A DNA stretch of 33,609 bases, taken from contig JBFWML010000023.1 in NCBI GenBank assembly GCA_050251635.1, forward strand, positions 1-33,609, given 5' to 3'. This DNA is from JBFWML01 sp050251635 (GTDB taxonomy: Bacteria; Campylobacterota; Campylobacteria; Campylobacterales; SZUA-545). The notes beneath the pieces are model-generated. The model was not told the DNA's origin. It searched no databases and was given only the letters and a program-made list of their open reading frames with translations. The translations under genes and the position numbers were made by a program. This document shows positions 14,395 through 21,919 of the stretch, piece by piece (the stretch's first letter is position 1; each line of letters starts with the position of its first letter).

Positions 14395-14975
14395 TCGTTT
14401 TGCTGATGAAAGCGCCGCAGATCGGCCGGGTCAAAACCCGTTTGGCCGCGTCGATCGGCAACGAAGCGGCGCTGCAAATCTACGCGCGGTGCGTTGCGCG
14501 GATGTTTGCGGCGCTTAAAGCTTCCGGCCGGCCGTGGCGCGTGGCCTACGATCCGCCCGGCTCGGCAGCAATGATCGCGGCGGAGTTTGGCCCCTTTGAA
14601 GGCTTTGCGCAAACAAGCGGCGATCTGGGGGCGCGGATGAAACACGCCTTCGAATCGGCGTTTAAGAAGGCCGATCGGGTGGTGCTGATCGGCTCCGACG
14701 CGCCGCAGATCGACGCCGCGCTTTTAAACACCGCGCTGGAGGAGCTGCACGAACACGACTGCGTCATCGGCCCGGCTGGGGACGGCGGCTATTATCTCAT
14801 CGGCTTTACGCGCTCAGGCTTTGCCCCCGAAGCCTTCGACAACATGGTCTGGAGCGTTCCCGATGTGTTTGGACAAACCCAAAAACGACTTTCTCGTCAG
14901 CGCGTCGCGGTGCTGCCAACCCTGAGCGATCTGGACACGATCGACGATTATCAACGGCTCAAGGAGTATTTATGA
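14391..14975 (+). CDS. DUF2064 transferase, rSAM/selenodomain-associated transferase 1 type (TIGR04282-like)
   Basis: About 194 residues. MIVLLMKAPQIGRVKTRLA, VLIGSDAPQIDAALL and CVIGPAGDGGYYLIGF are the hallmarks of the DUF2064 (TIGR04282) group, which has a nucleotidyltransferase-like GT-A fold. The ATG at 14391 overlaps the radical SAM stop (ATGA); a longer frame upstream is a shadow of that gene. It also overlaps MtnK by four bases at its 3' end. In other genomes this family pairs with the type 2 transferase of 12705-13364, and both are present here around a radical SAM gene. Substrate and donor are not known. Confidence 0.85.
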   Translation: MIVLLMKAPQIGRVKTRLAASIGNEAALQIYARCVARMFAALKASGRPWRVAYDPPGSAAMIAAEFGPFEGFAQTSGDLGARMKHAFESAFKKADRVVLIGSDAPQIDAALLNTALEELHEHDCVIGPAGDGGYYLIGFTRSGFAPEAFDNMVWSVPDVFGQTQKRLSRQRVAVLPTLSDLDTIDDYQRLKEYL

Positions 14976-16099
14976 AACCGGAAAACCTGCTCAACCACCC
15001 CTTTTTGCTGGCGCGCTTCGGCGGCGCGTACACGGTCGAAGAGATCGGCGACGGCAATCTGAACTACGTCTTTTTGGCCCGCGCTCAAGGGCACGCTCCG
15101 GTGGTGGTCAAACACGCGCCGCCCTACATTAAGTGCTTGGGCGAAGGGTACGCGTTAACGCAAACGCGGCTCGATTACGAGATCGAAGCGATGCGCGAGT
15201 TTAACCGCCTAGCCCCCGGCCTTTCGCCCGAACTTTACGGCGTGGATGCGCAAAACCATCTGGCCTTTATGGAGTATGTCGAGGGGTGCGAAGTGCTGCG
15301 CGCGGCGCATTTGTCGGGCAAACGCTTCGGATTTTTGGCCGATCGGCTCGGCGGGTTTGCGGCGGCTACGCTTTTTGGCACCTCCAATCTGGCGCTTTCA
15401 AGCATGGAAAAAAGCGAACTCGAACGCCGTTTTGACAATGTTGCCATGCGTTCGATCAGCGAAGATTATATTTTCACCTTTCCCTTCATAAGCCACCCCA
15501 CCAACGCCCACAACCCCGAAACCTCCGAACTCTCCCGCGCCGTCATGGCCGATACGGCGTTTTTAGAGGGCGTCGCGCAGATGAAATACGCCTTTTCCAC
15601 CCGCCGCGAAGCGTTATTGCACGGCGATCTGCACACCGGATCGGTGCTTGTCGGCGCCGATCGGCTGGCGGTGATCGATGCCGAATTCGCCTTTGTCGGG
15701 CCGATGGGTTTTGACACGGGCGCGGTGGTTGCCAATCTGCTTTTGGCCTACGCCGGAGCCAAAGCGCAGGGGCAAAACGGCGACTGGGCGCTGGATCTCG
15801 CCGCCGGTTTCTGGCGGGGTTTCGAGCGCCATTTTCTGGCTTTGTGGGGCGCGCCCTCATCCTTGGATAAGGCCGGTTTTATGGCCCGGATTTTCGCCGA
15901 TACACTGGGTTTTGCCGGGTGCAAAACGGCCCGCCGCATTCTGGGCGCGGCGGGGGTGGCCGAGATTCGCGGTATTCAAAACGACGCGATCCGCGCACGG
16001 GCGGAAACGCTATCGATCCGCATGGCCACGGCGCTCGTAAAGCAGCGAAACAAGATTTCTGACGCGGAGCAATTGATAGAAATGATTAAGAGCCTTTAG
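14972..16099 (+). CDS. mtnK: S-methyl-5-thioribose kinase (MtnK)
   Basis: 375 residues, near the family's usual ~400. Residues 24-35 form the nucleotide loop (EIGDGNLNYVFL) and VVKH carries the ATP-binding Lys47. HGDLHTGSV (217-225) is the catalytic loop with Asp219, and DAE (236-238) is the DxE metal-binding motif that replaces DFG in this family. It phosphorylates methylthioribose to its 1-phosphate in MTA salvage; a relative acting on 5-deoxyribose or another 5-modified ribose is possible. ATGA overlap with the DUF2064 gene couples it to the radical SAM cluster, where it could recycle radical SAM by-products or finish a sugar product. No mtnA or mtnP is visible in the window. Confidence 0.88.
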   Translation: MKPENLLNHPFLLARFGGAYTVEEIGDGNLNYVFLARAQGHAPVVVKHAPPYIKCLGEGYALTQTRLDYEIEAMREFNRLAPGLSPELYGVDAQNHLAFMEYVEGCEVLRAAHLSGKRFGFLADRLGGFAAATLFGTSNLALSSMEKSELERRFDNVAMRSISEDYIFTFPFISHPTNAHNPETSELSRAVMADTAFLEGVAQMKYAFSTRREALLHGDLHTGSVLVGADRLAVIDAEFAFVGPMGFDTGAVVANLLLAYAGAKAQGQNGDWALDLAAGFWRGFERHFLALWGAPSSLDKAGFMARIFADTLGFAGCKTARRILGAAGVAEIRGIQNDAIRARAETLSIRMATALVKQRNKISDAEQLIEMIKSL

Positions 16100-16126
16100 G
16101 CTAACATCCCGCCACGTTTCGGAGGA

Positions 16127-16169
16127 TCTGCCGGTGGCAGAGGACATAACCCGATCTTGCTTCGTTATG
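16127..16169 (+). promoter_or_regulatory. Two inverted repeats in the leader before the rhodanese gene
   Basis: TCTGCC-GGT-GGCAGA (16127-16141) is a 6-bp stem with a 3-base loop, and CATAAC (16145-16150) pairs with GTTATG (16164-16169) across 13 bases. They lie in the 119-bp gap (16100-16218) between mtnK and the rhodanese gene. I cannot match them to a known riboswitch class. The first could also be a weak terminator, but no T-run follows. Confidence 0.35.
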
Positions 16170-16218
16170 CCGCTTCTCTCTGTATTTCCCCCGAACGATC
16201 CAACCCCAAGGACACACC

Positions 16219-16653
16219 GTGAAAAAGTTCGCCTTTGCGGCTGCGGTTTTTGCCGCGCTGTTTTCCGTTTCGGCTTTTGCCGCCGATTATCAGTATATGA
16301 GCGCTGAAGAGACCGCCGATCTCATTCGCAACAACAAGCCCGTTAAAGTGCTTGATATTCAAGAGCGCGCCCCCTTCTCCGAACAGCGCCTCAAAGGCTC
16401 CGTAGCCACCTACGCCTACCCCACCAAAACCGATGCCGAGCGCGGCCGCATCGAAAAAGCGATCGCCGAACTGGGCAAGGATGAGCCCATTGTGGTGGTT
16501 TGCCCCGGCGGCGGCGGCGGCGCGACCCGCACGGTCGATCACCTGATCGCCAAAGGCGTTGACGCGAAACGCATCTACATCCTGACCAAAGGCCGCAACG
16601 GCTGGCCGACCGAAAAGATCAAAGACGTTCTGGAAGGCAGCCAAGTCAAATGA
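16219..16653 (+). CDS. Periplasmic rhodanese-like sulfurtransferase
   Basis: 144 residues with a GTG start at 16219, set by AAGGA at 16208-16212. Signal peptide of about 21 residues (KKFAFAAAVFAALFSVSAFA), then a rhodanese fold: VKVLDIQERAPF (first half), VVVCPGGGGGATRT with candidate active Cys95 and Arg104, and GRNGWP near the end. The loop between Cys and Arg is Gly-rich and longer than the usual six-residue rhodanese loop. It should carry or transfer sulfane sulfur in the periplasm. The stop overlaps the TVP38 start by ATGA, so the two are coupled. The substrate is unknown. Confidence 0.85.
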   Translation: MKKFAFAAAVFAALFSVSAFAADYQYMSAEETADLIRNNKPVKVLDIQERAPFSEQRLKGSVATYAYPTKTDAERGRIEKAIAELGKDEPIVVVCPGGGGGATRTVDHLIAKGVDAKRIYILTKGRNGWPTEKIKDVLEGSQVK

Positions 16654-17357
16654 GTCCCCGCGCAAAAACCCGGCTGCTTCTGGTGGCGGCGATCGCCGTT
16701 GTGATTGGCCTTTTAATCTGGGCCGATGTGGGCCGGTATCTCAATTTCGAGTACCTCAAAACCCACTACCACGCGCTGCAATCGCTCTACCATGAGCATC
16801 CTGCGGTTTTTGTGCTGGCCTATTTTGTCGCCTATGTGATCATCACCGGGCTTTCCTTTCCCGGCGCGGTGATTATTTCGCTGGCGGGCGCGGCGGTGTT
16901 TGGCTTTTGGGTGGCGCTGATCGTCATCTCCTTTGCTAGCACCATCGGCGCGACGCTGGCGTTTTTATCATCGCGTTTTTTGCTGCGCGAGTGGGTTCAA
17001 ACCCGCTTCGCGGGCAAACTCGAACCCATCAACAAGGGGTTTGAAAAGGAGGGGGCGTTTTATCTTTTTACCCTGCGTCTGGTGCCGCTGTTTCCCTTTT
17101 TTATGATCAATCTGGTCATGGGTCTGACGCCTTTGAGGGTGCGCACCTATTTTTGGGTTAGCCAGCTTGGGATGCTGCCCGGCACGGCGGTTTACATCAA
17201 CGCCGGAACCCAACTGGGGCAGCTGGACTCCCTGCAGGGTATTATGTCCCCCGCTTTTTTAATCTCCTTCGCGTTGCTGGGCGTTTTTCCGTTGATCGCC
17301 AAAAAAGCAATGGTCCCGCTGCGCGCACGGTTTGGCAAGGCAAACGATGAGCGCTGA
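16650..17357 (+). CDS. TVP38/TMEM64 (DedA-superfamily) membrane protein
   Basis: 235 residues with about six hydrophobic segments, including LLLVAAIAVVIGLLIWADVG at the N-terminus. YVIITGLSFPGAVIISLAGAAVFG and GMLPGTAVYINAGTQLGQL are typical of the SNARE-associated/TVP38 family, which are inner-membrane proteins of the DedA superfamily with roles in lipid or small-molecule movement that are not settled. The ATGA overlap with the rhodanese gene and the 11-base overlap with the following Fe-S gene indicate one operon. TVP38 proteins recur in rSAM/selenodomain neighbourhoods; here there is no sign of a selenocysteine codon. Confidence 0.9.
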   Translation: MSPRAKTRLLLVAAIAVVIGLLIWADVGRYLNFEYLKTHYHALQSLYHEHPAVFVLAYFVAYVIITGLSFPGAVIISLAGAAVFGFWVALIVISFASTIGATLAFLSSRFLLREWVQTRFAGKLEPINKGFEKEGAFYLFTLRLVPLFPFFMINLVMGLTPLRVRTYFWVSQLGMLPGTAVYINAGTQLGQLDSLQGIMSPAFLISFALLGVFPLIAKKAMVPLRARFGKANDER

Positions 17358-18408
17358 AACCTGCACCGACTGCGGCCGCTGCGTTCCCCACTGTCCGGTT
17401 TTGCGAGACAGCGAAATCCGGCCTCAAAAGTTTTTTGCCGACAAGACCGAAGCCGAAAAAGCAGCACTCGCCTGTGTGGACTGCAACCTCTGTTTTACCC
17501 TGTGCGGCGAAGATCTGCATATCGGCGCGGTCTTTAAAGCGCAGCGTTTACCGCTTTTAAAGGCGCCCTCCAAACAGGTCAAAAAGGGGATCAAAACCGC
17601 GCTCACCCACCAAAAATTGAGTTTTTCCAAACTTTTTACCGCTGCCCGCAAACCCGCCGGATCGATTTCAAAGGTCGCGTTTATGCCCGGCTGCTCCTTC
17701 GCCAACCGATCGCCCGCGCTGATCGGCGCGGTTTATGCGCATCTTAAAACCCTCTATCCGGGCATCGGCTACCTGCAACAGTGCTGCGGCAAGCCGACGC
17801 TGGCCACCGGGGAGACGGCGCTGTTTAATGAATACTACGGGCGGCTGGAGCGCGACATCGCGGCTTTGCAGGCCGAAACGGTTATTACCGCCTGCGAAAA
17901 CTGCTACATGATGCTCAAAAAGAAAAGCCCGCAGGTCAAAACCGTTTCGCTCTATGAGGCGCTTTTGGCCGGGGATGCGCCCGAAAAGGCCAAAGACCGG
18001 CTTGCCAAAGCCCCCGAAATGGCGCTGCACGATCCCTGTCCCACCCGCGACGAACCGGTATTGCACGAAAGCACCCGCGCGCTTTTGCATCGCGCCGGCG
18101 CGCCGGTTAAGGAGTTTAAGTTCAACCGCCAAAAAACCCTCTGCTGCGGCGCGGGCAATATGACGGGGCTTATCAACCCCGGTGCCTGCGTCGATCAGGC
18201 CCGCCACCGCATCGATCAGGCCGGGTGCGAACATATCGTGACCTATTGCCAGTCCTGCACCGATGTCTTTAACTATCAGGGTAAAAACACGCTGCACTTG
18301 ATGGAGCTGCTCTTCGACGAAGGCGTCGTCAAACGCGGTTTTAAGGGGGTCAAAATGGGGCCGGTCACCCGCTGGGCCAACCGGTTTTTAAACCGCTTTA
18401 CCCGCTAG
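17347..18408 (+). CDS. (Fe-S)-binding protein with CCG domains (GlcF/HdrD-like)
   Basis: 353 residues from the ATG at 17347, overlapping TVP38 by 11 bases. Two 4Fe-4S motifs at the N-terminus: CTDCGRCVPHCP (6-17) and CVDCNLCFTLCG. Two cysteine-rich CCG modules follow: GCSFANR, then QCCGKPTL, ACENCYM; and DPCPTRD, then TLCCGAGN, YCQSCTD. This is the layout of the heterodisulfide-reductase/glycolate-oxidase iron-sulfur subunits, which pass electrons in membrane-linked dehydrogenases. No partner flavoprotein is adjacent. The electron donor is unknown, and its operon with TVP38 and rhodanese suggests a linked redox step. It ends convergently with the next gene, sharing CTAG. Confidence 0.9.
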   Translation: MSAETCTDCGRCVPHCPVLRDSEIRPQKFFADKTEAEKAALACVDCNLCFTLCGEDLHIGAVFKAQRLPLLKAPSKQVKKGIKTALTHQKLSFSKLFTAARKPAGSISKVAFMPGCSFANRSPALIGAVYAHLKTLYPGIGYLQQCCGKPTLATGETALFNEYYGRLERDIAALQAETVITACENCYMMLKKKSPQVKTVSLYEALLAGDAPEKAKDRLAKAPEMALHDPCPTRDEPVLHESTRALLHRAGAPVKEFKFNRQKTLCCGAGNMTGLINPGACVDQARHRIDQAGCEHIVTYCQSCTDVFNYQGKNTLHLMELLFDEGVVKRGFKGVKMGPVTRWANRFLNRFTR

Positions 18409-20558
18409 GCCAACAAAAGCCGTCTGGCCAGCGCGGTGTTTTCGATCGGCAGCTGAATATCGCGGCCGAAAAGCTCGCGGTGGGCGTCGCTTAGGCTCTC
18501 GCCCGCCGGGGTAATCAGCGTCACCCGAACCGCGCTTTTTAGGTAGGGCAGGCTCTTTAAAAGCGCCGCGTGGGTGCGCTGGTTGGGGCCCACCATCAGG
18601 CTGGAATCGAGCAGCAGGTGGCTGGGTTGATTGGCCTCCAGCCAGCGCAGGAGGGTTTTGCCGTCGCTGACGCGGTTAAATTTCCACTCCGGGTTGGTTT
18701 TGGCGATGACCGTCTTAAACTGCTCGGTCAAATCGGGGTGGTTGCTGGCCAGCACCCAGTGGCGCAGGCTGATCTGCCGGGCGCGTTCCAGCAGCGCAAC
18801 GGCGTTTTCGTCGGTGTTTTGCTTGCCCAGCAGGGTTTCAAGCAGGTGAAACAGCTGCAGATCGGGATTGCTCCGGCCGCTCAAAAACTTCGCGCCGATC
18901 TTGCTGTTTCTGCGTCCTAGATCCAGCAGCGTCTGGAAAAACCGCTGGGTATAAAAATCCAGCAGCGCCGCTGTCAGCTGCCGAAGCCCTTTAGCGTGGG
19001 CGCCTGCCGCGGCCTTAAACTGCTCGAACTGCTCCCTTTCAAACCGCTCCGCAAGCTGCGTTTCGCCCGACTGGCGCACCTGAAAAAAGGTGGGCTGCTT
19101 GGTGATAAAAACCTGTTCAAACAGGGTTTTTAGATCGGTTTCAAAGATGCTTTGCAGCCGTTTTTGAATCTTCGTCAGGGTTAAAATGGCCTCTTCGCAC
19201 TCAAAGAGCGCGGGTTGATCGATCTCGGGGCTGACGGCGTGCAGCAGCCGGTAGGCGTTATCGCGCAGGGGCAACAGGTGACGGTGGGAGATGAGGCGGT
19301 GGTTTTTGACGATCATTGCCGTCAGGTGGGCGTAGTTGCTCCAACGCACCGCCAAGGGCGCGTAGCTAATGAGCCTGGCGGCCTGATCGGCAAAATCCAG
19401 CAGCGGCACAAACAGCGAGCCAAGGCATTCGGACGCCTCCATATCGGGGGCGATGCCTTCGGTTTTGCGTTCCGCGATAAAGCGCGTCAATTCGCTCTCG
19501 TCGGCAAAGCGGGGGAGGGGTTCGCCGCTTTGCTCTTCGGGCAGCGCGGGCAGGTAGAGGCTGGTGGAGACGGCGTTGCGGATCAGGCGCATCAGCATCA
19601 GCCGCCAAACGGCGTGTTCGCTGCCCTCTTCGTGCAGATACTCCAGCAGCCAGTGCTCCAGCGTCAACAAAAGCTCGTCGTTTTCCAGCCATTGATCGCC
19701 CTCAAAATAGGCGTTTCCAATCCGGCTTAAACGCGCTTCGCTGGCCGTGGCCCCCAGTGCCCCTTCCAGATACGCCACCGCCAGCTTCAGGGCCATGGGA
19801 AACTGCGGATGGGCACTTACGGGCGGTTGGATCAGGCTTTTAAGCTGCCCGGAAAGCTCGGCGGGATCGGCGCTTTTTTTGGGCGCGCCCAAGATCTCCA
19901 CCCCCTTAAGCGCCGTGGCGATACCGCCGCCTTCCTCCCGGAACAAAATCACCCGCTTACCCGAGAGCAGCCCCCGGCCAAGCAGCGCCGTCAGGGCGTT
20001 TTTGGCGGGCAGGCCCACCAGCTCTTCGCTTAAAATCAGCAGCTCGAGATTGGGATTTTTGCTCACCGCCAGCACCGTTTCGATGCCGTCTTTGGCCTCG
20101 ATGACCGGGCCGAGATTGAGGGGCGCGACCGCTTTTTGCACCAGTTTTCTAAAGACCACCGCCGAATCGGCCACCAGCACTTTGGGCGCGTCGTTCCGGC
20201 CGGACAGCACCAGCCGCAGCGTCTCCTTGAGCCCCTCGTCGGGCGCGGGTTTGGCGATGTAGGATTGAGCCCCGGCAATGAGCGCCTGGGTGATGAGATC
20301 GAACTCCCCGCGGGCGCTGACCATGACGATTTTTGCTTCGGGGTGGGCTTCGCACAGACGGCGGGCGGTTTCGATACCGTCGATACCGGGCATATTCACA
20401 TCCAGCAGCACCGCGTCGGGCTTGAGCGCTTCGTACTGGGCAATCGCCTCCAAGCCGTCCTTGGCCTCGCCGATCGCCTCATGATCGATGCGCAAAAGCG
20501 CTTTAGAAAGGGCGACGCGCATAACCTTTGAATCGTCCACCACCAAGATGCGCGCCAC
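18405..20558 (-). CDS. Multi-receiver response regulator (three REC-like domains)
   Basis: 717 residues, GTG start at 20558. The first receiver (1-117) is complete: acidic pair Asp8-Asp9, phospho-acceptor Asp53 in LLDVNMPG, Lys103 in IAKPA. A second receiver (~126-245) is degenerate: VLVADSA keeps an acidic residue, but LLILSEELVG has no phospho-Asp. Residues ~250-585 are helical with no motif I recognise. The C-terminus (~595-717) resembles a third receiver: WVLASNHPDL, then LLLDSSLMVG, with no conserved Lys. No output domain is visible, so it may act by protein contacts. The three-receiver layout is inferred from secondary-structure style. It lies downstream of thiL with its own -10 box. 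Confidence 0.8.
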   Translation of the reverse strand: MARILVVDDSKVMRVALSKALLRIDHEAIGEAKDGLEAIAQYEALKPDAVLLDVNMPGIDGIETARRLCEAHPEAKIVMVSARGEFDLITQALIAGAQSYIAKPAPDEGLKETLRLVLSGRNDAPKVLVADSAVVFRKLVQKAVAPLNLGPVIEAKDGIETVLAVSKNPNLELLILSEELVGLPAKNALTALLGRGLLSGKRVILFREEGGGIATALKGVEILGAPKKSADPAELSGQLKSLIQPPVSAHPQFPMALKLAVAYLEGALGATASEARLSRIGNAYFEGDQWLENDELLLTLEHWLLEYLHEEGSEHAVWRLMLMRLIRNAVSTSLYLPALPEEQSGEPLPRFADESELTRFIAERKTEGIAPDMEASECLGSLFVPLLDFADQAARLISYAPLAVRWSNYAHLTAMIVKNHRLISHRHLLPLRDNAYRLLHAVSPEIDQPALFECEEAILTLTKIQKRLQSIFETDLKTLFEQVFITKQPTFFQVRQSGETQLAERFEREQFEQFKAAAGAHAKGLRQLTAALLDFYTQRFFQTLLDLGRRNSKIGAKFLSGRSNPDLQLFHLLETLLGKQNTDENAVALLERARQISLRHWVLASNHPDLTEQFKTVIAKTNPEWKFNRVSDGKTLLRWLEANQPSHLLLDSSLMVGPNQRTHAALLKSLPYLKSAVRVTLITPAGESLSDAHRELFGRDIQLPIENTALARRLLLA

Positions 20559-20583
20559 GTCATTCCCCCCGTAATTAGGAGAA

Positions 20584-20589
20584 ATTATA
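20584..20589 (-). promoter_or_regulatory. Consensus -10 box for the multi-receiver gene
   Basis: TATAAT on the minus strand in the 56-bp gap after thiL, 25 bases before the GTG at 20558. A GGGGGGA ribosome binding site precedes the GTG. No clear -35. Confidence 0.5.
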
Positions 20590-20614
20590 AAGTATCAAAC
20601 TTTGAAACGAGGGT

Positions 20615-21526
20615 TCAGAAATGTTCAAACCCCTTGGGCGTGATGTATTTTTGGCCCACTTTGAGCACCGTTTCGCGCGTTGCCCGCCCGATCGCCACGC
20701 ACCCCTGCGCCTGCGCGAAAGCCGCGTGGGCCGCATCGACGGTAAAAAGCGGCAGATAATCTTCGCCGCCAAAGAGCGCGTACTCAAGCGCCGCCGCTTC
20801 CCCCGCTTCGGCCGCAAGCGCCCCGTCGCACAGCAGGCCGGGATCGGCAATCTCAAACCCCACGCCGCTTTGGGTCATCAGGTGGCCCAAATCCCCGGCC
20901 AGCGCGTCGCTGATGTCGATCGCCGCCGTGGCATAGGTTTCGATCAATGGCTGCAGATGCAGCGGCACGGCGGGGTAGAGGTGGGCTTTGCAAAAAGGGT
21001 GATCGTTTTGGCCCAAAAGCAGCTTTTCCAGCCCTGCGCGGCTTTTGCCCGGCGTGCCGCCGAGCATCAGCACATCGCCGGGCCGCGCGCCGCTTCGGGG
21101 GACAAAACGTTTGGCCGTACCCAGAATAAAGGCGCCGATATGCAGTTTGTCCGCGGCGGCGGTGTTCCCGCCCGTGACGCTCAGGCCAAAAACCCGGCAC
21201 GCTTCGTCGATGCCCCGGTAAAGCGCCTCGATCCAGCTTTGCGGCAAATTGCCGGGCAGCGCCAGCGAAAGGTTGACCCACTTGGGGGTTCCGCCGCAGG
21301 CGAGGATGTCGCTGACATTGGCGGCGATCAGCTTGTATCCGACGCCGTGGGGCGGAAAACTTCGTTTGAAGTGACGGTCTTCGATCTGTTCGTCATTGCT
21401 GATTAGCAGCAGTTCGCCGCCGATGCGCACGCAGGCGCAGTCGTCCCCCGGTCCCGCCACGATCGACTCGCCGGGCGCGCTGAGCGTGCTAACGAGGGTG
21501 CGGATAAGCTCAAATTCGTGTTGCAT
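20615..21526 (-). CDS. thiL: Thiamine-monophosphate kinase
   Basis: 303 residues. GPGDDCACVRIG, EDRHFKRSFPPHGVGYK and SDILACGGTP are the N-terminal ATP and metal-binding parts. The C-terminal half contains DISDALAGDLGHL and FGGEDY, the usual ThiL signature. It makes thiamine diphosphate from thiamine monophosphate using ATP, in the cytoplasm. The ATG at 21526 has no Shine-Dalgarno, and a TATAAT box lies seven bases upstream (21534-21539), so its transcript is leaderless or nearly so. It is divergent from the 21563 gene and lies upstream of the multi-receiver gene. No other thiamine gene is in the window. Confidence 0.93.
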   Translation of the reverse strand: MQHEFELIRTLVSTLSAPGESIVAGPGDDCACVRIGGELLLISNDEQIEDRHFKRSFPPHGVGYKLIAANVSDILACGGTPKWVNLSLALPGNLPQSWIEALYRGIDEACRVFGLSVTGGNTAAADKLHIGAFILGTAKRFVPRSGARPGDVLMLGGTPGKSRAGLEKLLLGQNDHPFCKAHLYPAVPLHLQPLIETYATAAIDISDALAGDLGHLMTQSGVGFEIADPGLLCDGALAAEAGEAAALEYALFGGEDYLPLFTVDAAHAAFAQAQGCVAIGRATRETVLKVGQKYITPKGFEHF

Positions 21527-21533
21527 AACCGGG

Positions 21534-21539
21534 ATTATA
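21534..21539 (-). promoter_or_regulatory. Consensus -10 box next to the thiL start
   Basis: TATAAT on the minus strand, seven bases before the thiL ATG. Predicted +1 falls within one base of the start codon, so the mRNA is leaderless or nearly so. Confidence 0.55.
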
Positions 21540-21550
21540 CGGCCCTTTGG

Positions 21551-21556
21551 TAAGAT
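21551..21556 (+). promoter_or_regulatory. -10 box placing +1 on the 21563 start codon
   Basis: TAAGAT on the plus strand, six bases (TGCGCC) before the ATG at 21563. No Shine-Dalgarno is visible, so the transcript would be leaderless. Confidence 0.5.
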
Positions 21557-21562
21557 TGCGCC

Positions 21563-21919
21563 ATGACCGCGCTTTTAAAGAACAATCCCGCCGCGCTTTC
21601 GGAGATGATCCGCCGCCTGATCGCCCCGGCCCTGATCCGCTACGGCGAAATAAGCGCCCTAAACTATGCGCAGGAGGCCGGACGCATCGATCTGACGCTG
21701 CTTTTAAAGGGCGAAAAAGAGCCCGTCCGCGTGGTGCTGGAGGGGTGCGGCGTGGCGCGGACGGCTTCGGGCTTTGCCGTCACCGCAGGCCGGGCGCGCT
21801 GCAGCCGTTTGTGGCTGCAAACCCTGCTTGGCGATCATCCAGACTGGCTGAGCTTTCCTCTTTCCGCAGAAGCGGCGGCGATTGCGGCTTCCCTATTTCC
21901 CCCGAAAGGTTCGACATGA
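21563..21919 (+). CDS. Hypothetical protein (118 aa)
   Basis: 118 residues, no signal peptide and no membrane segment. It begins MTALLKNNPAALSEMIRRL and continues with an amphipathic region, the alternating strands LTLLLKGEKEPVRVVLEGC, and a short C-terminal helix. I do not recognise the family. Its stop overlaps the DUF502 start by ATGA, so it is translated with that membrane protein and may work with it; this is inference. The start at 21563 is supported by the -10 box at 21551-21556. A second frame from 21547 across this gene and into DUF502 is not the real one. Confidence 0.65.
   Translation: MTALLKNNPAALSEMIRRLIAPALIRYGEISALNYAQEAGRIDLTLLLKGEKEPVRVVLEGCGVARTASGFAVTAGRARCSRLWLQTLLGDHPDWLSFPLSAEAAAIAASLFPPKGST

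Noticed and set aside
16100..16218. TPP, SAM or other known riboswitch
   Set aside because: No conserved core of a class I know could be matched.
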